Shown: positions 34,130 through 46,948, numbered from the stretch's first letter. The stretch is 64,000 nt of DNA from Paragonimus westermani (GCA_008508345.1 QNGE01000858.1:31256-95255); one strand, 5' to 3'. Notes: a model not told the origin generated them from the sequence alone. Numbers and translations: made by a program.

Positions 34130-36710
34130 GAAAACAGAGGATCCGACATCAACCAACCTCAGCTCGCGTTCCCTTTTGTCAACAGTGGACAATGCTTCTG
34201 CACGAAATAGCCAAGTGTCATCCAGCAAGTCAAACTGCATGTTATTCTGGCAATAGGCCGGAGCGTAGTGCTAGGCCGTTGGTTAGGCTTTGTCCGAGCC
34301 TACGAAAAGTTCGTGTGCGCACCGATCGGTCTGCGTTTGTACCTCCGCCTTGGTTTTGGCGCATCGTCCGACGCACTTTCACAGTCTTTTTGGTATTAAT
34401 GCCGACCCCGTGGCTAGCCTTCCGTTGTACTTTTGACGCCTTCTCCGCTTCACAATATTACATTCATTCCCAGTACTCAATATTGAAACCATGATCAGCA
34501 GGTTCACTGCTGATATCTGCGTTTGGGAGCAGCATGTGATTCGACAATAAACCTTGGACGAACCTTACCATAAGGACCACTAAGAGAAATCGACGTAATC
34601 AGTCTCATAAAAGCCAACATGTTTTCTCTAAGCTTTCACCAGTGTACAACAACCGTGCTCATGCCGTCGTCACAAACGAAATTGCATGAATCCTCCTTCA
34701 TTTCTCCGGATGGAATTCTCCGCATACTCCGTCAGACACGAATGGGTGTTGCCCGTATTTCAACTCCTGGTTACCATGCTTCAAAAAGTACATAGTCTCT
34801 GCTCTCTATTTCTAGCAAAACACCTGCGTGATTGATGTCGAACTGTTTTGTGGAGGACAAATCCAACTTGCGGCGGCATCCGACCTGCAACTGTGTGGGA
34901 AATTCAATCTGCTGATCTAAGCACAACTTATCGACCACCTTTCGAAAAACCGACTCAAAAAACGGCCCATACCACTAGTACAAACCTGAGCTCTCCAGAT
35001 GATGTTAGGTGCGTTGAAGTCTCCCAGTAACTGACGTTTAGTTGCCCGGAAAATCATTTAATTGCCTCGCAGTTGGGCTAGAAAAGACAAAAACAAGCCA
35101 TACATAAAATCGAGCGTGGTGCGGCTGTTTGATGTTACATTTTGCCCGTGCAAAAATCCGCCATACTCACTTTTAGCATCGGTTCTGGGTAGCGCAAGTG
35201 AAGCGGTAAATTTATCGCGGATAAGTAGTATTACTTCCTCTGTTAACCGACCACTAACCCTGGGGTAAACCGAGGGAGTAGACTGTGTCCGAAAAGAGAG
35301 ACTTCAGCGCCCATCACTTCTTCTGACAGTCACACCTCTGGAGGAGCCAGGGCCGTGAGGTTTCTTATTCTGACAGTCTCCTGCAATGAACCCATTTTTG
35401 TTTGATTGTGCCACTTTTGGAGGTTTTAAGTTTGCTTCACTTACTGATAGTTGCATATTTCTCGACACATTTGTCAGGACACTCAGGACAGCGTGATCAA
35501 TTTACAGGTTTTCAGGCATATACACATCTGAACAACAAAATTGTAAATTGTACAGAGTCACCATGTGGATAGAGCATAACAACGGGCATTATATGAGGGG
35601 AAAACTCAATTTTAGGGAAAAATTAAGATAATAATCATGATATATATTTCTCAGCACATATGCAAGAAGCACACTGGGTTGTGCGTGATAACTGCAGATA
35701 TTTATAAACGATACAAAAACGAATCTTCAAACAGTAGCACAAAACGTGAGGCCAGCCGTAAGGTTGAACGTGGTCGAAAGGCATATTACCAATTTATGAA
35801 ACTGACGCAGGCAACAGAGAAGAGGATAGTTTGCTCGGATCACAGATTTAGTATCAAGAAAATTGGACGTTGCACCTTTTACGAAGATGTGGGATGGGTA
35901 ATTTTTTAAATAGTTCAAGGTCACACCCGGGAGAGGGACCAAACGCGTATTTGGAGTGCTTTGCCGTTGGGAGATGAAACTGGCGTCCGAAGAATGTCAG
36001 GATAGGTCGATTTTGGCGATACACGTCGGAAAATTTCAAATTCCAGCAAACGATTGCGGAGCTTCCGACGCAGGATTTCGTCGATCGCTGGAAATCGTCA
36101 AAACGTTGGACATCCCGCGCACCGTTCAGCTAAGAAGATGTTCCGTGCGTCCATCCGTCGTAGAAAAATTTCCTTACTCAGTGGATAATATGGGGATCGG
36201 AGAAGAAAGAATGTAATTTCACGCGTTAGATGATAAAATGTGGGTTTATGACGTTTACTGTAACGAACAATGTGTGTGCAAAATTTTTTGAGAAAGAACT
36301 TATACGATATCATTATTTTCGTTATAATTATTGGAATATATAACCCTGTCTACTGCTTGTTGTGGCATTTTGCTACGCACTCGGGATTTATTCGTGTAAA
36401 AGGAGAATTTTATCGACGGTTTGTGGGGCCGCATTTACTGTGCGTGTGATAACTAAAGCTCACATGACGTCGTTCTGCTGGACTTATAATTAAGCGCTTA
36501 GTTAACATTTCCTAGCAATTTGGGCAATGCATATACATGAATAAACGCATATCATTAAAACGGTGTTGAGTTGCAAATGGTTTATTGATCGCGCAGTAGG
36601 CTAAATGCTAAATGGTCTCGTGAGTAAACCATATGACAAATTATTTCAAGCAGATTGTTTTCGAGGGGCGTTAGAGAGCGGGGTGGTTATCTGCGTACTA
36701 CGCTCCTGAC
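34130..36710. other. No recognisable gene
   Basis: Several plus-strand frames of 70 to 125 codons (for example 34117-34494 and 35637-35909) show no known motif. I leave them unannotated. Confidence 0.4.
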
Positions 36711-36714
36711 GGCT

Positions 36715-38962
36715 AGATGTTTCCCGGACGACATTCAAAAAGGTCATTAGATGATATAGAGAGGTTGAAGATGGATATTGTTTTTTGACGTGAGATAACT
36801 ATCCAAACCCTTGTTAAAACGCTGGATGTTGTTGCTGGCTCTGACTTCATTCGGGAGTTTATTCCAAATGTAGGAATACTTTACAAGGAGTTTGCTCGTG
36901 TATTTTTCCGGAATATCAGCGTCGGCAAGGTGGAACCCTTATTTCTTAGATTATATGGAAGGCTGAGTTGTAAGTGGACGGTGAACGCTGTGGTTAGCGC
37001 ATCCGAATGTATGAGTTTATACAGCAGCGTCAGGTTCCACTTTCGTCTACGCAGCCAAAGTGGACCCATACCGAGTTTTTCACTGCGTTTTTGTAGGTGA
37101 GCGTAGAAGAATATCCCAATAAGATTTTGGCAAACGATAGTCGAGGGTTCTCTAACGCAAGCCTGTCATATTCGCGTAGATGGCAGTAAATAGAAGTGCA
37201 ATACTGGAATTGAGGCCGAGCACACATTTTGTAGAGCATCAGCTTCGCAACCGGTAGACTGAACATCTTCTTGATACAGCCTATTCTTCTTTTAGATTTT
37301 GCTACCTGGAGGCATAATTGTTAGGAGAAATAAAGGGAGTTTGAGCACCGTATTCCTAGATCTCTGACTGAAATGGCCGTATCAATATTACAACCCTCTG
37401 GTGAGATGGAGCCATGAGGTAATTTACAACCATAAGTTATGATGCATGATTTGTTCGTTGAGAACGACATCAGCCGTGCTCTGCACCACAACTCCAATGA
37501 TGCTAGATCCTGGAGTATATTTTGTAGACAGAAATGGATGCTACTGCCCTGGAGGAATGTGTGAACGACTTTGGTACCGTCAGCAAAAATAAAGGGCTTG
37601 CCATGTGTAACAACTTCGCATAAGTCATTTATGTACATTAAGAAGAGCAACGGACCCAGATCGCTTCCTTGTACTACCCCACTAGTCACTGGTTCTTGTG
37701 TTGAGCAATGCTCTCCTATTTTGACTGTTTGAGTTCGACCTTCAGGTTATGACGACAGCCAACTATACAAGAGATCTTGTATGCCGAACGATGCTATTTT
37801 GACCAAAAGGCGCTTATGAGGCACACAATCAGAAGCCTTTTGCATGTCCAAGATTAAGATAGTTAACGCACTTCCTGCGTCAACGGACGTCGATATATGG
37901 CTTGAGAATTCCAGCTGATATGTCATACAGGAGCGCTTACTAAAGAAGCCGTGTGTGGCAGATTTATAAGGTTGTGTCCCCAAGCACTCGGCTATGTGCA
38001 CTTTCATTATCTTTTCGAATATTCTCGAGCAGAATGATGTGTGGTTGATGGAACGATAGTTACTAACGTTCTGCCTTGGAACACTCTTGTGACGAGGCAT
38101 AATGATTGAGGATTTTCACTGAAGAGGGGAGGTACTGACTAAAAGTGATAGGTTGAACATATTGAGTGAGAAGATGGGTATATCCTCACCTGCCTGCTTG
38201 ACGACCATTGGTGGGATACAATCTGGTCCAGGATGGACTGATGGCCCAATGCTAGCTAACCGTGAACGGACACTTCGAACATCGATGTGATGTGATGTTG
38301 GCAGGTAATGGATGGCTTTCTACGCTAAACGAGGCAGCGAAATGTGAGTTGGAGATTTTGCACATCGTTACAGGGTCATCGATAACTGTTTTGTTCTTGA
38401 GAGTAATGGTTCTTATAGCAGGGTTCCTCATGGAACTACTCTATCTTATCAGTTGCACTAGTTTTGTGCGTCTGTGCTCACCATGGAGCGCGAGTTTTTC
38501 TTTGTCTACACGACGGAGTTGCGTCTGACGATCTATGTGTTCAAACATTCTGCTCATTTGTATCACCAGGGCAAAGTCTACTGTTCTTCGGTATATCGAC
38601 CTTAGCATTTTAAGTTAATCGGTTTCCTTCGCAGTAAGGATTTTACCTTGTAAATACGAGCCGACACGTTTTGATTCAATAACGGCCAAGACATCGATAC
38701 AAAACGTTAGATGTCTGATGAATTCTCCGGCCGCTCTGCTTGGGTCTGATGTGTATAAGAAGGTATTCCAATTTAAGGAGCTTAGTAGGGAGAAGAATGC
38801 ATTCCAACCGATTAATTTGATCGTACGGTAGAGTACAACCATAGGTTTGGTAGCCATATCGAAATTAAACAGACATTTGACGACACCATGGTCGCTCCCT
38901 GTGAATTGTTGTAGAACAGATAACTCTACAGACGAAATAACTAGGGTGAATATAAGACCCAA
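36715..38962 (-). pseudogene. CR1-like LINE ORF2 relic
   Basis: Read on the minus strand, the end of the endonuclease (GSDHGVVKCLFNF, near 38890) is followed by the linker and then RT. RT has NVSNYRSINHTSFCSRIFEK (38070), HGFFSKRSCMTYQL, TILILDMQKASDCVPH (A block), then SGVVQGSDLGPLLFLMYIND (37680) and FIFADGTKV (37590). In that catalytic box FADD has become FADG. The C-terminal domain reads KMCARPQFQYCTSIY (37225) and NKLPNEVRASNNIQRF (36850). Pieces of 60 to 120 codons stay open between breaks, so decay is moderate. This order matches CR1/Jockey-group elements such as SR1 of schistosomes; assignment to a finer clade needs a tree. Confidence 0.85.
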
Positions 38963-38981
38963 AATATGTCTCTTTCTAGTG

Positions 38982-39013
38982 GGCGTTAGACGTTACGCGT
39001 TAGGCGTTAGACA
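38982..39013. repeat. Short GCGTTAGAC tandem repeat
   Basis: Three imperfect copies of GCGTTAGAC occur in a row just 5' of the CR1-like relic. The 181-codon plus-strand frame 38847-39392 runs through it and has no known domain. Confidence 0.7.
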
Positions 39014-39019
39014 ACAGTA

Positions 39020-39680
39020 CTTGGGATCTACAAAATTCAATAAGATAGTTTATTTGATATATCAACTGGGATTGTACAAGGTGACCACTGGCCTAGTGCC
39101 CAATGTCGTACCAGAAAAGAGGTGCTTAGAGAATGAAGGGGATGTGCTGGCGAAGAATTTGATCAATATTCCATGTAGCTGGTCCAAGGAAAATTTGCAG
39201 AAAAGTTTTCGATGCTGGGGGAGGTGGAGACGCAGGGAAACGGATGGACACCACGACCGTGCGTCCAAAACATTTTCAGGAGTTCGCGGTATGATTAACC
39301 GTCACAGGATTTTGAGTGCCGGAGTAGGGTGGAATGTTTTTGTGTGGCATATAGCAGTGAAACCAATAATGGAAAGCGGGCTCACGCGATGAACGGGAGA
39401 ACGTAAAGCTTGCTACGTGAATTATGACGAACATTGGAACATATGACATTCTGGCCTAACCTTTTACGTGACGTTAATAGCATTGTGATAATTGATGAGA
39501 TATATACCATGTGCGAACAGCTATTATCAAATAACGCGAGAAGAGATCGATTATCAGCTTTCCTAAGTACACTATTAATGCCGGATTTAAATGTCGATCA
39601 TCTCTTTATGGCCGGAATATAGAATGAGACAATGCTCGACCATACCGAGGAGTTGCCGGGTGGTCTACGAGTGGGAGAAA
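39020..39680. other. Unassigned stretch before A2
   Basis: This is covered by part of a 181-codon plus-strand frame (38847-39392) without recognisable motifs. It may be LINE-derived. Confidence 0.35.
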
Positions 39681-39684
39681 TAAG

Positions 39685-40778
39685 GAAGAGTTGCGACTCA
39701 GGGTTATCATGCAGTCACACGGTTGGTCAGGAGTGCCAGTGGTTCCGGTGCTAGTTCGGATACTTGGGACACCTGTTTCCCGTATGTCTCCCAGGTACGA
39801 TCGGCTGTATCAGTTCACTGCGTCAGGGCAGCTTGGGGGTTGGCGCTAAGGTTATTTTGCATATCCCTAGGGGGTCGCTGGATCCACATCTTCTTTAACA
39901 AGGACTCCTCGAGTTGAGTCGAGCCTGCGAGGCATTGCGTATGGCGTAGAAGCTGTGAAGGCTTCTGGTCGCCTAACTCGGTGGAACTCAGCAGCTGGGC
40001 AATGCGTCAACGGTCCGAATGACCAGTGCGTTTGATAATGGCTTCCTTAAACTGCTCATATGGTTTAACGGAGTCTGGAAGCTCCAAGATGTCTATGACG
40101 TGAGGCGGAAGAGCAGCAACCACATGGTGGAACTTCGTCAGTACCGTGGTGATGTTTCTCAAAGCAAAAGCGGCTTCTATCTATGCAAACCGGCTTCGAG
40201 GACTGTTCTCCCCAAAAGGTGCAATCGGGACTAAAAGAGCACTAAAGAAAACGTCTGACGAATTGATAACGCGTTCTTGCATACTTCCGACAGCAGCAGA
40301 GATTGAATTTGATAAATAAATGAAAAAGTAGCGTTAACTTACGTCAGAAAAACAAAATATGCGTGCTAAAAAAATAAAGATGTACGGGCTCACCGGTTTT
40401 AGTGCGTACGTGCACTAAATTAACGTTTCCTCAGGTGTACGCCGAAATATCAGACGCGAAATGAAAATGCAGGTAGTTGCGGAGAACAAAGATATACTAT
40501 GCTATAATTGCAAATGGTCTCGATCAGCGCTAGACGACACCGATACGCGAAATAACTAGGGAGGCTAAGGATCCGACCGTCGTGCGCGTACGCAAGCCGG
40601 AAGGGTGTTTTGGCGCGCTTACGCCGACAGGCAAGCAAATGAACGAACGCGATCCTGTGCATCAGACAGACGACAAGCAAAGATCCTTGAGGTCCTATGT
40701 ACAATGTGAGCTAAGATTTTAGGAGGGATTTTACACATCGTACATCAGGCAGACCGGGGGTATCTCCAGGTCACTACA
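39685..40778 (-). mobile_element. LTR retrotransposon A2, 5' fragment
   Basis: A family A-related LTR lies at 40398-40778 (381 bp, element strand TGTAGTGACC...CACTAAAA). The primer site CCGGTGAGCCCG follows near 40383-40397. A decayed gag on the minus strand runs from about 40290 to 39690: VPIAPFGENSPRSRFA, FHHVVAALPPHVIDILELPD and PSQLLRHTQCLAGS can be read with a few stops. The element breaks off within gag, and no second LTR is nearby. Gag resembles that of A1 closely, so this is a separate, older member of the same family. Its LTR abuts an unrelated gypsy RT fragment. Confidence 0.8.
40398..40778 (-). repeat. LTR of A2
   Basis: It shares start, end and scattered blocks with the A1 LTR (for example GACACCGA-ACGCGAAATAACTA). 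A decayed third relative is at 26012-26365. Confidence 0.8.
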
Positions 40779-40799
40779 GTATGTGCTTACTTCGGTTGG

Positions 40800-41190
40800 A
40801 GTGAACCGAAAATTCAGATCTGCTTACCTACTGCTTTATAATGCCAGGAGTCAGCTGTTCCCTAGGTGCCCGCTGCCATCGAAATTCTTTCTTTAGTAAA
40901 GTGTACACGAGTCTCAAAATGGCCGGAATTTTCAAAATGAAACGAAGATAATGAACAAAGACACCAATGAGAGATTGTAGCTCACCCACATATCATGAAT
41001 TGGGACTTCCCAAATCGGTCTGATTTTTCCCGTAACGGGCGTAATTTACACTTATCTAACCGGAAACCGAGACACTGAATATCATCGGCTAGGGGTGAAC
41101 ACTCTTCCCTTTTCAACTTCAGGCTACATTCCTGCGAACGCTTCAACACCACCTCGAGTGTTCCCAGATATTTCTTACCGAACATCCGGA
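40800..41190 (-). pseudogene. Ty3/gypsy reverse transcriptase fragment, other lineage
   Basis: The minus-strand frame at 40982-41185 reads LEVVLKRSQECSLKLKREEC and IQCLGFRLDKCKLRPLREK, the connection between RT palm and thumb in Ty3/gypsy elements. It continues after a stop as LIGVFVHYLRFILKIPAILR, then LLKKEFRWQR. The wording differs from A1, B1 and C1 (which have FLGHHVD and VNYYRRF-type blocks), so it belongs to another gypsy lineage. It lies directly beside the A2 LTR, which may have inserted into it. Confidence 0.75.
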
Positions 41191-41199
41191 AATAAGAAT

Positions 41200-44100
41200 A
41201 TTTTCCAAGTAAACAAACACACCAGGGGACCTGTCGTTAATTTGTCCACAATACGTTTGAAAGTTACTCAAGTGAAGTAGATGACAAACGGCGAACGATT
41301 ACGCTGGAATGATTCCATGTATGCGATGATTGTAGTAAATTTCATTGACTTTTGGTCAAGTTACATTTGTCAATACGCACAACTCAAGCTCAACACGGAA
41401 AATCATTCACCGCGATACAGTGTGGGATAAATGTCCTTTGTTTTTAGAATGCAGTGATGTTTCACGGCAGCGGCCTGATTCACTGGCAATTTATAATCAT
41501 ACACCAACGGAACCATCTGGTTTCTGCGCTGGCCAATTTGAGCACTCTACAGGGGTGAGTATTCCGTGTTTTTGAAGACGTCCGTGCCCAACGTCGACTT
41601 TTGGACGAATAGAGAACGTTACCGCAATTCGGCCAGATTAGATAGCAGGCCATCGGAAGTCGAACATGAACTGTAGGCCCTGCGAGAATAATCCAACTAA
41701 TTCCTGTGGGCTAACGCTTAGTCCCATCCAAACATCTACATATCGTGGTTGTTAAGCCATTGCCTCATTAATGTGCTGTGCATCGATTTTACCATAAAAT
41801 TTGAAATATTCATTTGCGATCAACGTCTCGCGTGTTCTGGTTGTTGTCTGAGTTAACCTGTCAGCCTGTTGACAAAACTTGACTGTAACAGTATAGTCTA
41901 TGACCTTCTGCAACAGTGATCCGTACCACATGCATTAGTGAAAGCATGTTGATTGTGTGTAGGTCTGTTGCGTTATTTTAGATTTCTGGGCTTTGATCTA
42001 TGTTGTAAGGTGATCCTAGGATTTACTCGCTTCCCTAAATAAGATACGTTACTCACATTTGTTCTTACACAGTCCACCTTGACCGTTTCCCTCACCCCTA
42101 TTTTGTCTGAACCCTGTAAACTTCCAAATGCCGAAATAAGACATTTTTCTTCGGTGTTTTTTCTTGAGTAACTTATATTTCCCACTGTTTCTCGATGTTC
42201 GAACAGCCGTTTTGCTATGATCCACACACTGATCATTTGTTTGAGTGAGTTCAACCCGTTTAATCGTCCACCGTTGTTGATCGGTGCCTGGTTGTCGGTT
42301 TGTTGTACAGGCACTTTCTTTCTCCGATTTCCGAGGATTTTCACATTCGAGGTGAGAGACTAAGTTTTCTTGCACATTGATTCACTTAGTACTATATTAA
42401 ATCCAGTTATTACGAGTGCTTTCTTGTTGAACGTTTTGGGGATAGATTATCTTTGTCGATGAATATTGAGAGGCATTCACTACATCAACAGATTACGCGT
42501 AACTCGGTGTAAACTTGAATCGTTAGCGAACAATTAAATAGGCGATCCGCATGCCTCTGTTTCATATGGTCGATCCCATTGCCGCATGACGTTCAGAGTG
42601 GCGTGAAATGTTCTGTTATATTTCCCTGGCGTTGTTTTGAATTTACATGTCCAAATAAGAGGAGGGCGTTATAAAGGCGGTTTCAGATATCCCCTTTCTC
42701 TACGTGAACTGTCTGTTCAAAGGTAAACGGAGTGCGCCCGTCGGTACGACCAACACATCAACAGTTTTGGACTACACTGTTAATCCCGGACTTTCAGTGG
42801 CTCTTCCAACTTCGTTTAGTCTACGTCTGTCTATGGGCTGGGTCCAGGATGGTCACGTCCGCTATGCACCGGGTGTCTATTAATTAAGGGCCCACTGAGC
42901 AACCGGTCAGGATCCAAAAACGAGGGCGGTCTTAAAGCGAGCCTTTTGTTAACAAGATATTATTGTGAGCTCGACAGGAGAAATTAACAACAAATCTAGA
43001 TATAGGATTCACCGATTATACATGTTACAAGATTATGGGTTCGCGTGAAAATGACAAAATGCTAGAGCCCTATAATGGCGGAGTGACCAACCGGAAATTT
43101 AAACCATGTACACATGAACAGAAGCCAGCAGTGAGAAGTGAAGCGAAAAAACTGAGATCAGATCTGCACGAGTGAACAACATCAAGAGTTAGTAACGCAA
43201 CGAGATTACCGTTTGTGAAGGAGAGGATTTGTCGCGCGCGTGATTGGAGTAGGTATAGTGTAGCCCATTTCGCTGTGGTGTGGTTCACGTCGTTTGAGTT
43301 TTCGACTATGTAAGTTGTGTGCATGACCTACTTGGACTTCCGGCTCACGTCTGCCTGCGTGTTCGCCATTGCGGATTCCCTTTGTGTCCCATTCAAAGGA
43401 ACACCTCTCCTCAGTACCTCCACTGCGTTACACCCTACAATGTCAGACTTATAAGAAAGGCTCGCAATCTCTACCAAAACGATTCAGAATTCAAGCAGAA
43501 ATAAGAAAGAACTAACAGAGAATAGATAATGGCGGTGTGCGTGGTAACTGATTTTCCCTAAAACACATAACGATCCTCAAACAATCAACGCAGGTAGGTG
43601 CTTTAACACCAACTATACGCGATTTTCTAAGATGTCACTATAAAGGTCTCAACTTCGCTAACTCTACAGTGATGCCCTTTATTAGAAAGGCTTTGGAGGA
43701 TACTCAGCATGCTGTTTTGACATCAGGGAAGAACGGGATTTTCTTACACAGTATATAGCTCTCAATCTCTTCTGCATTGCTGTAGTAAAATGCTATGTTG
43801 ACCTCTGCGGTACAGATGAAGAATGTCGCAATCAACTCTAAAGACCAAGCAGTTCACTGGAAAAAGTTGGCGTCGTGGGGACAGTTGCCTGCTACTCCCA
43901 CCCCTGGCGACCAGGTCTGCACAATTTTAGGTGAGTCGTTCTCTGTGGGCCTCATCGAAATGGCTTCCGCGGGCAACTTACGCGTCATAGCCTTAATGTG
44001 TTGCCTGGTCTACTGGTTACGTTACCGTTTGAGCTGAGCACTAAAACAGTGCTTTAAAAGCTTCTCAGTTGAAATCCACACATTCCAACGATGAGAATGT

Positions 44101-45620
44101 CTCACTTGGCCGTTCCTAGCAAGGACGGGATAATCCGGTCCGAGTGGTTAAAGCTGAGGCACAAATCATGGTAGACCCTATGCCGCAAGCAAACGCAAGT
44201 GCCGTGGTACCCCGCTTAGTGATTTGCCTTCCACTACTCCGGCAATTTCGAAAACGTATGGCATCACCAGTGTACTTCCTGGCAGATCTTTCACGAAGTC
44301 TGAGCTACCTGGAATACAGAGTCCGAATAAGCCAGCCACCTGTCTCCCATCCTTCATACCACCAATTAACGTACCCTTTGCTATGCCACTCACAGACCTC
44401 TTTCCTCCTGAAGTCAGCAATGTGAACGGTCATCTGGGCCTCCATATTACGCTTCAGAAAGTACCCACCTGGCCCCTTACTTCAATGCCTTCCCCAGGTT
44501 GACTTAATTTTATCCAGTTAAGACCGACCGCCGCTCAACGACTCAGGCAAATTTCCGGGGGCGGAAAACAGCAAAGTAACCACCCACAGCTACAAAGGAG
44601 AATGTGGCCAACAAAGCGTTACTCACAGTAGATCAAAACCAGGTCGCTCGTCTGAAAGGGAAAACCACATCAACCCAATTGGTGTAAAAAGCCCGCCGCA
44701 TCCTGAGGGTGTGCTTAGAAGCGCCCTCCAGGACAAGGCGATCAGTGCAATTTGGCGACCCGCATCTCCGCTTTCTGCTTCAACCCACTTTACCGAGCTC
44801 GCCCTAACACACTTCTATTCCGCTCCACACACACTCGTCTAGGAATTTGCTTTCCGCTGCTTGTATGCGAGCGTGTTAAGTAACCTTCAGACAATTAGCT
44901 TATGACGCCATACCCCACACTTTAGCATTCACGAAAACACGGCTCTCAGCAGACACCCGTGACAGTAAACGAAATGGATTCTGACACGTTATTTACCGTA
45001 CCAACCCTTTCTAGTGAAGAACTTGGCAGCATTCGTAAATTAAAGTTCCATGGAATTCGTGGTTTTTCAAAATTTTCAGTCCTCTGATAGGTGCATTGCT
45101 CTCTGGCTACGGCCAACTTTGCATGGCAAGTTCACAGTCATTGGAGTTTTTATTGCGTCCTCCATGCCAAAACACTTCGATTGGTGATGCCTTTTTAAGT
45201 TTGGGAAGCTTTCTGGGACTTCGGCTCTTCTTTCATCTATTAACTGTGAGTGACTTCAGCGTATTCAAAGCAAGCTGGTCGCCAGTGCTCCATCCGGACT
45301 TTGAGAACGTTTTGTCAGCGTTCTTGTTGACGCGGGTGAGGCGAAAGTGTGGAAATAGAATTTCAGCGTTACAGTACGGCATCTTCTCAAGCAGACCCCG
45401 TCTTCGCTCAATTTGCCTATTATAAACGAGTAAACAGAGGGGTGAACAAGCCTCTATTTAGACGCAACGACCATTCACTGGTAAGTTTTGAAATTGTCTG
45501 TTATTGGCCCTAACAACTAGCCAGGAAATCCGCGGTTCACAACTACTCTCTGGCTAAATGTAAATACCTGAAAAGCTATCTTGGTTCAGCACATCTTGGT
45601 TTTGAATCTGTGGATCTGAA
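41200..45620. other. 4.4 kb without secure genes
   Basis: Frames of 60 to 125 codons occur. Two deserve mention. 43795-44037 reads HWKKLASWGQLPATPTPGDQ and looks like a piece of a dispersed protein-coding repeat. 44224-44502 is proline-rich (LPSFIPPINVPFAMPL) and open for 92 codons. I recognise neither. 45096-45425 is open for 109 codons without a motif. Confidence 0.4.
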
Positions 45621-45628
45621 TTCTCACG

Positions 45629-45929
45629 TGTAGCGATCCTATTTGTTTATGGCTAACTGTGTTGAAGCTACAGTTAGCATTTGTACTCTCTCCCTTCCAC
45701 CACATTTTGTATGCGTTCAAACTTTTGTTTGAACGAGTATGGTTACCGGCAGACCACCCACGCACTCGAACGTTTCTGCTCCGGTGCCTGCTCGCATGAC
45801 GTTTTGCTGTGTTGACGTTTCATCTCGCTCTTCGGTCGCTCTCGTCGATTTCATGTGTCGACAATATATTTCTCGTCTACTCGTTGCGTTGTTCGTAATT
45901 GATCGACCATAGCCCGTCTGAACTCTACA
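45629..45929 (+). repeat. 5' LTR of C1
   Basis: It contains two small inverted repeats: GCTAACTGT/ACAGTTAGC with a 9-bp loop near 45651-45678, and GTTCAAAC/GTTTGAAC near 45716-45735. Both are also in the 3' LTR. An AT repeat tract follows at 45951-45965. Confidence 0.94.
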
Positions 45930-45950
45930 AATTGGTGAGCCCGTTTAGGG

Positions 45951-46060
45951 GATATATATATATATCAGTGTATACCTGAGTTCATTTTTTTTCTCCCATC
46001 CTCTCATCACTTTTTGGGTGCGTAAATTGTATATATATAGTTCATATATATATTTATATC
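45951..46060. repeat. AT-rich microsatellites in C1 leader
   Basis: Runs of TA at 45951-45965 and again at about 46028-46060 flank the untranslated leader between the primer site and the gag start at 46082. No similar tracts occur in A1 or B1. Confidence 0.85.
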
Positions 46061-46081
46061 ATTTCCATTCGCTCGGTCGCT

Positions 46082-46948
46082 ATGGCCACTAAGGAGGTGA
46101 AGTCCGAATTCTCGTCTTCGGTGTCGTTGATCACACTAGCTGTTCCCGCTTTTGGGGATCTCGACCCAGAGCTGTGGTTCGCTGTGTTGGAAATAGAGTT
46201 CGGCAACCGGCGCATAACAAATGACTCAGATAAGTTCTCGCAGCTTATACCGCGTCTTCCCCGAGATATGCTAACCCTGATTAGTGATATTTTACTGGGG
46301 TCGACGACCGATCGTTATGAGTCCGCTAAGCAGACGATTCTTAAGGAAACACAGTCATCCGATAAAATGCGTTTGGAACAACTGTTCCAACGACTACAGT
46401 TGGGGGACAAGAAGCCGTCGGTTCTCCTTCGGGAGATGAGACATGTAGCAGGTAAATCGCAGTTGCCTGAGTCATTTTTGCAAGAGTTGTGGATTCAAAG
46501 ATTGCCTGAGTACACGCAGGGGCTACTTTCCGTGTTACCCTCACGTTCGTTAGGCGACCTTGCGGTTTCGGCCGACGCAATACATGAGCGTTTCCGAGGC
46601 ACAGGGCAGCCAGCAGTAGTTGGGCAAATAGTTAACGCGAACAGTCCGGCGGATCATTTGTTGGCCACGAAGGACGCCGAAATAGCAAACCTGCGGAAAT
46701 CACTGGAATGCCGTGAACACAACCCCTCAGAAACAAACGCCGAGATAGCTCAGTTGCGGCGTGAACTGGCTGATCTTCGTGCCAGCATTCAGCGCAATAG
46801 GTCACCGTCTAGACTTCCTCCAACGCGCGCCCGATCACCGCCCGGACTAAAAACTGGCAGTGTTTGTTGGTATCATGAGACGTATGGCGAAAACGCTAGG
46901 CGATGTCGATCGCCATGTAGCCATCGTGGTAAAAAGCGTTTAAACTAG
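46082..46948 (+). CDS. C1 Gag with CHCC nucleocapsid motif
   Basis: This is an intact 288-residue frame. The capsid-like part has VPAFGDLDPELWFAVLEIEF, RLPRDMLTLISDIL, QLFQRLQLGDKKPSVLLREM and ELWIQRLPEYTQGLLSVL. Residues of about 205-240 form a predicted coiled coil (NLRKSLECREH..., QLRRELADLRASI). The nucleocapsid end is C-x2-H-x9-C-x3-C (C262, H265, C275, C279), preceded by an RS/P-rich basic stretch. It lacks the coiled coil's counterpart in B1. The start ATG follows the second AT tract. Being open, it could supply particles to defective relatives, if expressed. Confidence 0.94.
   Translation: MATKEVKSEFSSSVSLITLAVPAFGDLDPELWFAVLEIEFGNRRITNDSDKFSQLIPRLPRDMLTLISDILLGSTTDRYESAKQTILKETQSSDKMRLEQLFQRLQLGDKKPSVLLREMRHVAGKSQLPESFLQELWIQRLPEYTQGLLSVLPSRSLGDLAVSADAIHERFRGTGQPAVVGQIVNANSPADHLLATKDAEIANLRKSLECREHNPSETNAEIAQLRRELADLRASIQRNRSPSRLPPTRARSPPGLKTGSVCWYHETYGENARRCRSPCSHRGKKRLN

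Noticed and set aside
38847..39392. 181-codon plus-strand frame as a gene
   Set aside because: It overlaps the endonuclease part of the minus-strand CR1-like relic and a short tandem repeat, and contains no motif.
44128..44160. tRNA-Ser-like A box (CCGAGTGGTTAAAGC)
   Set aside because: No matching anticodon arm, B box or acceptor pairing follows within 100 bp, so neither a tRNA nor a SINE can be supported.
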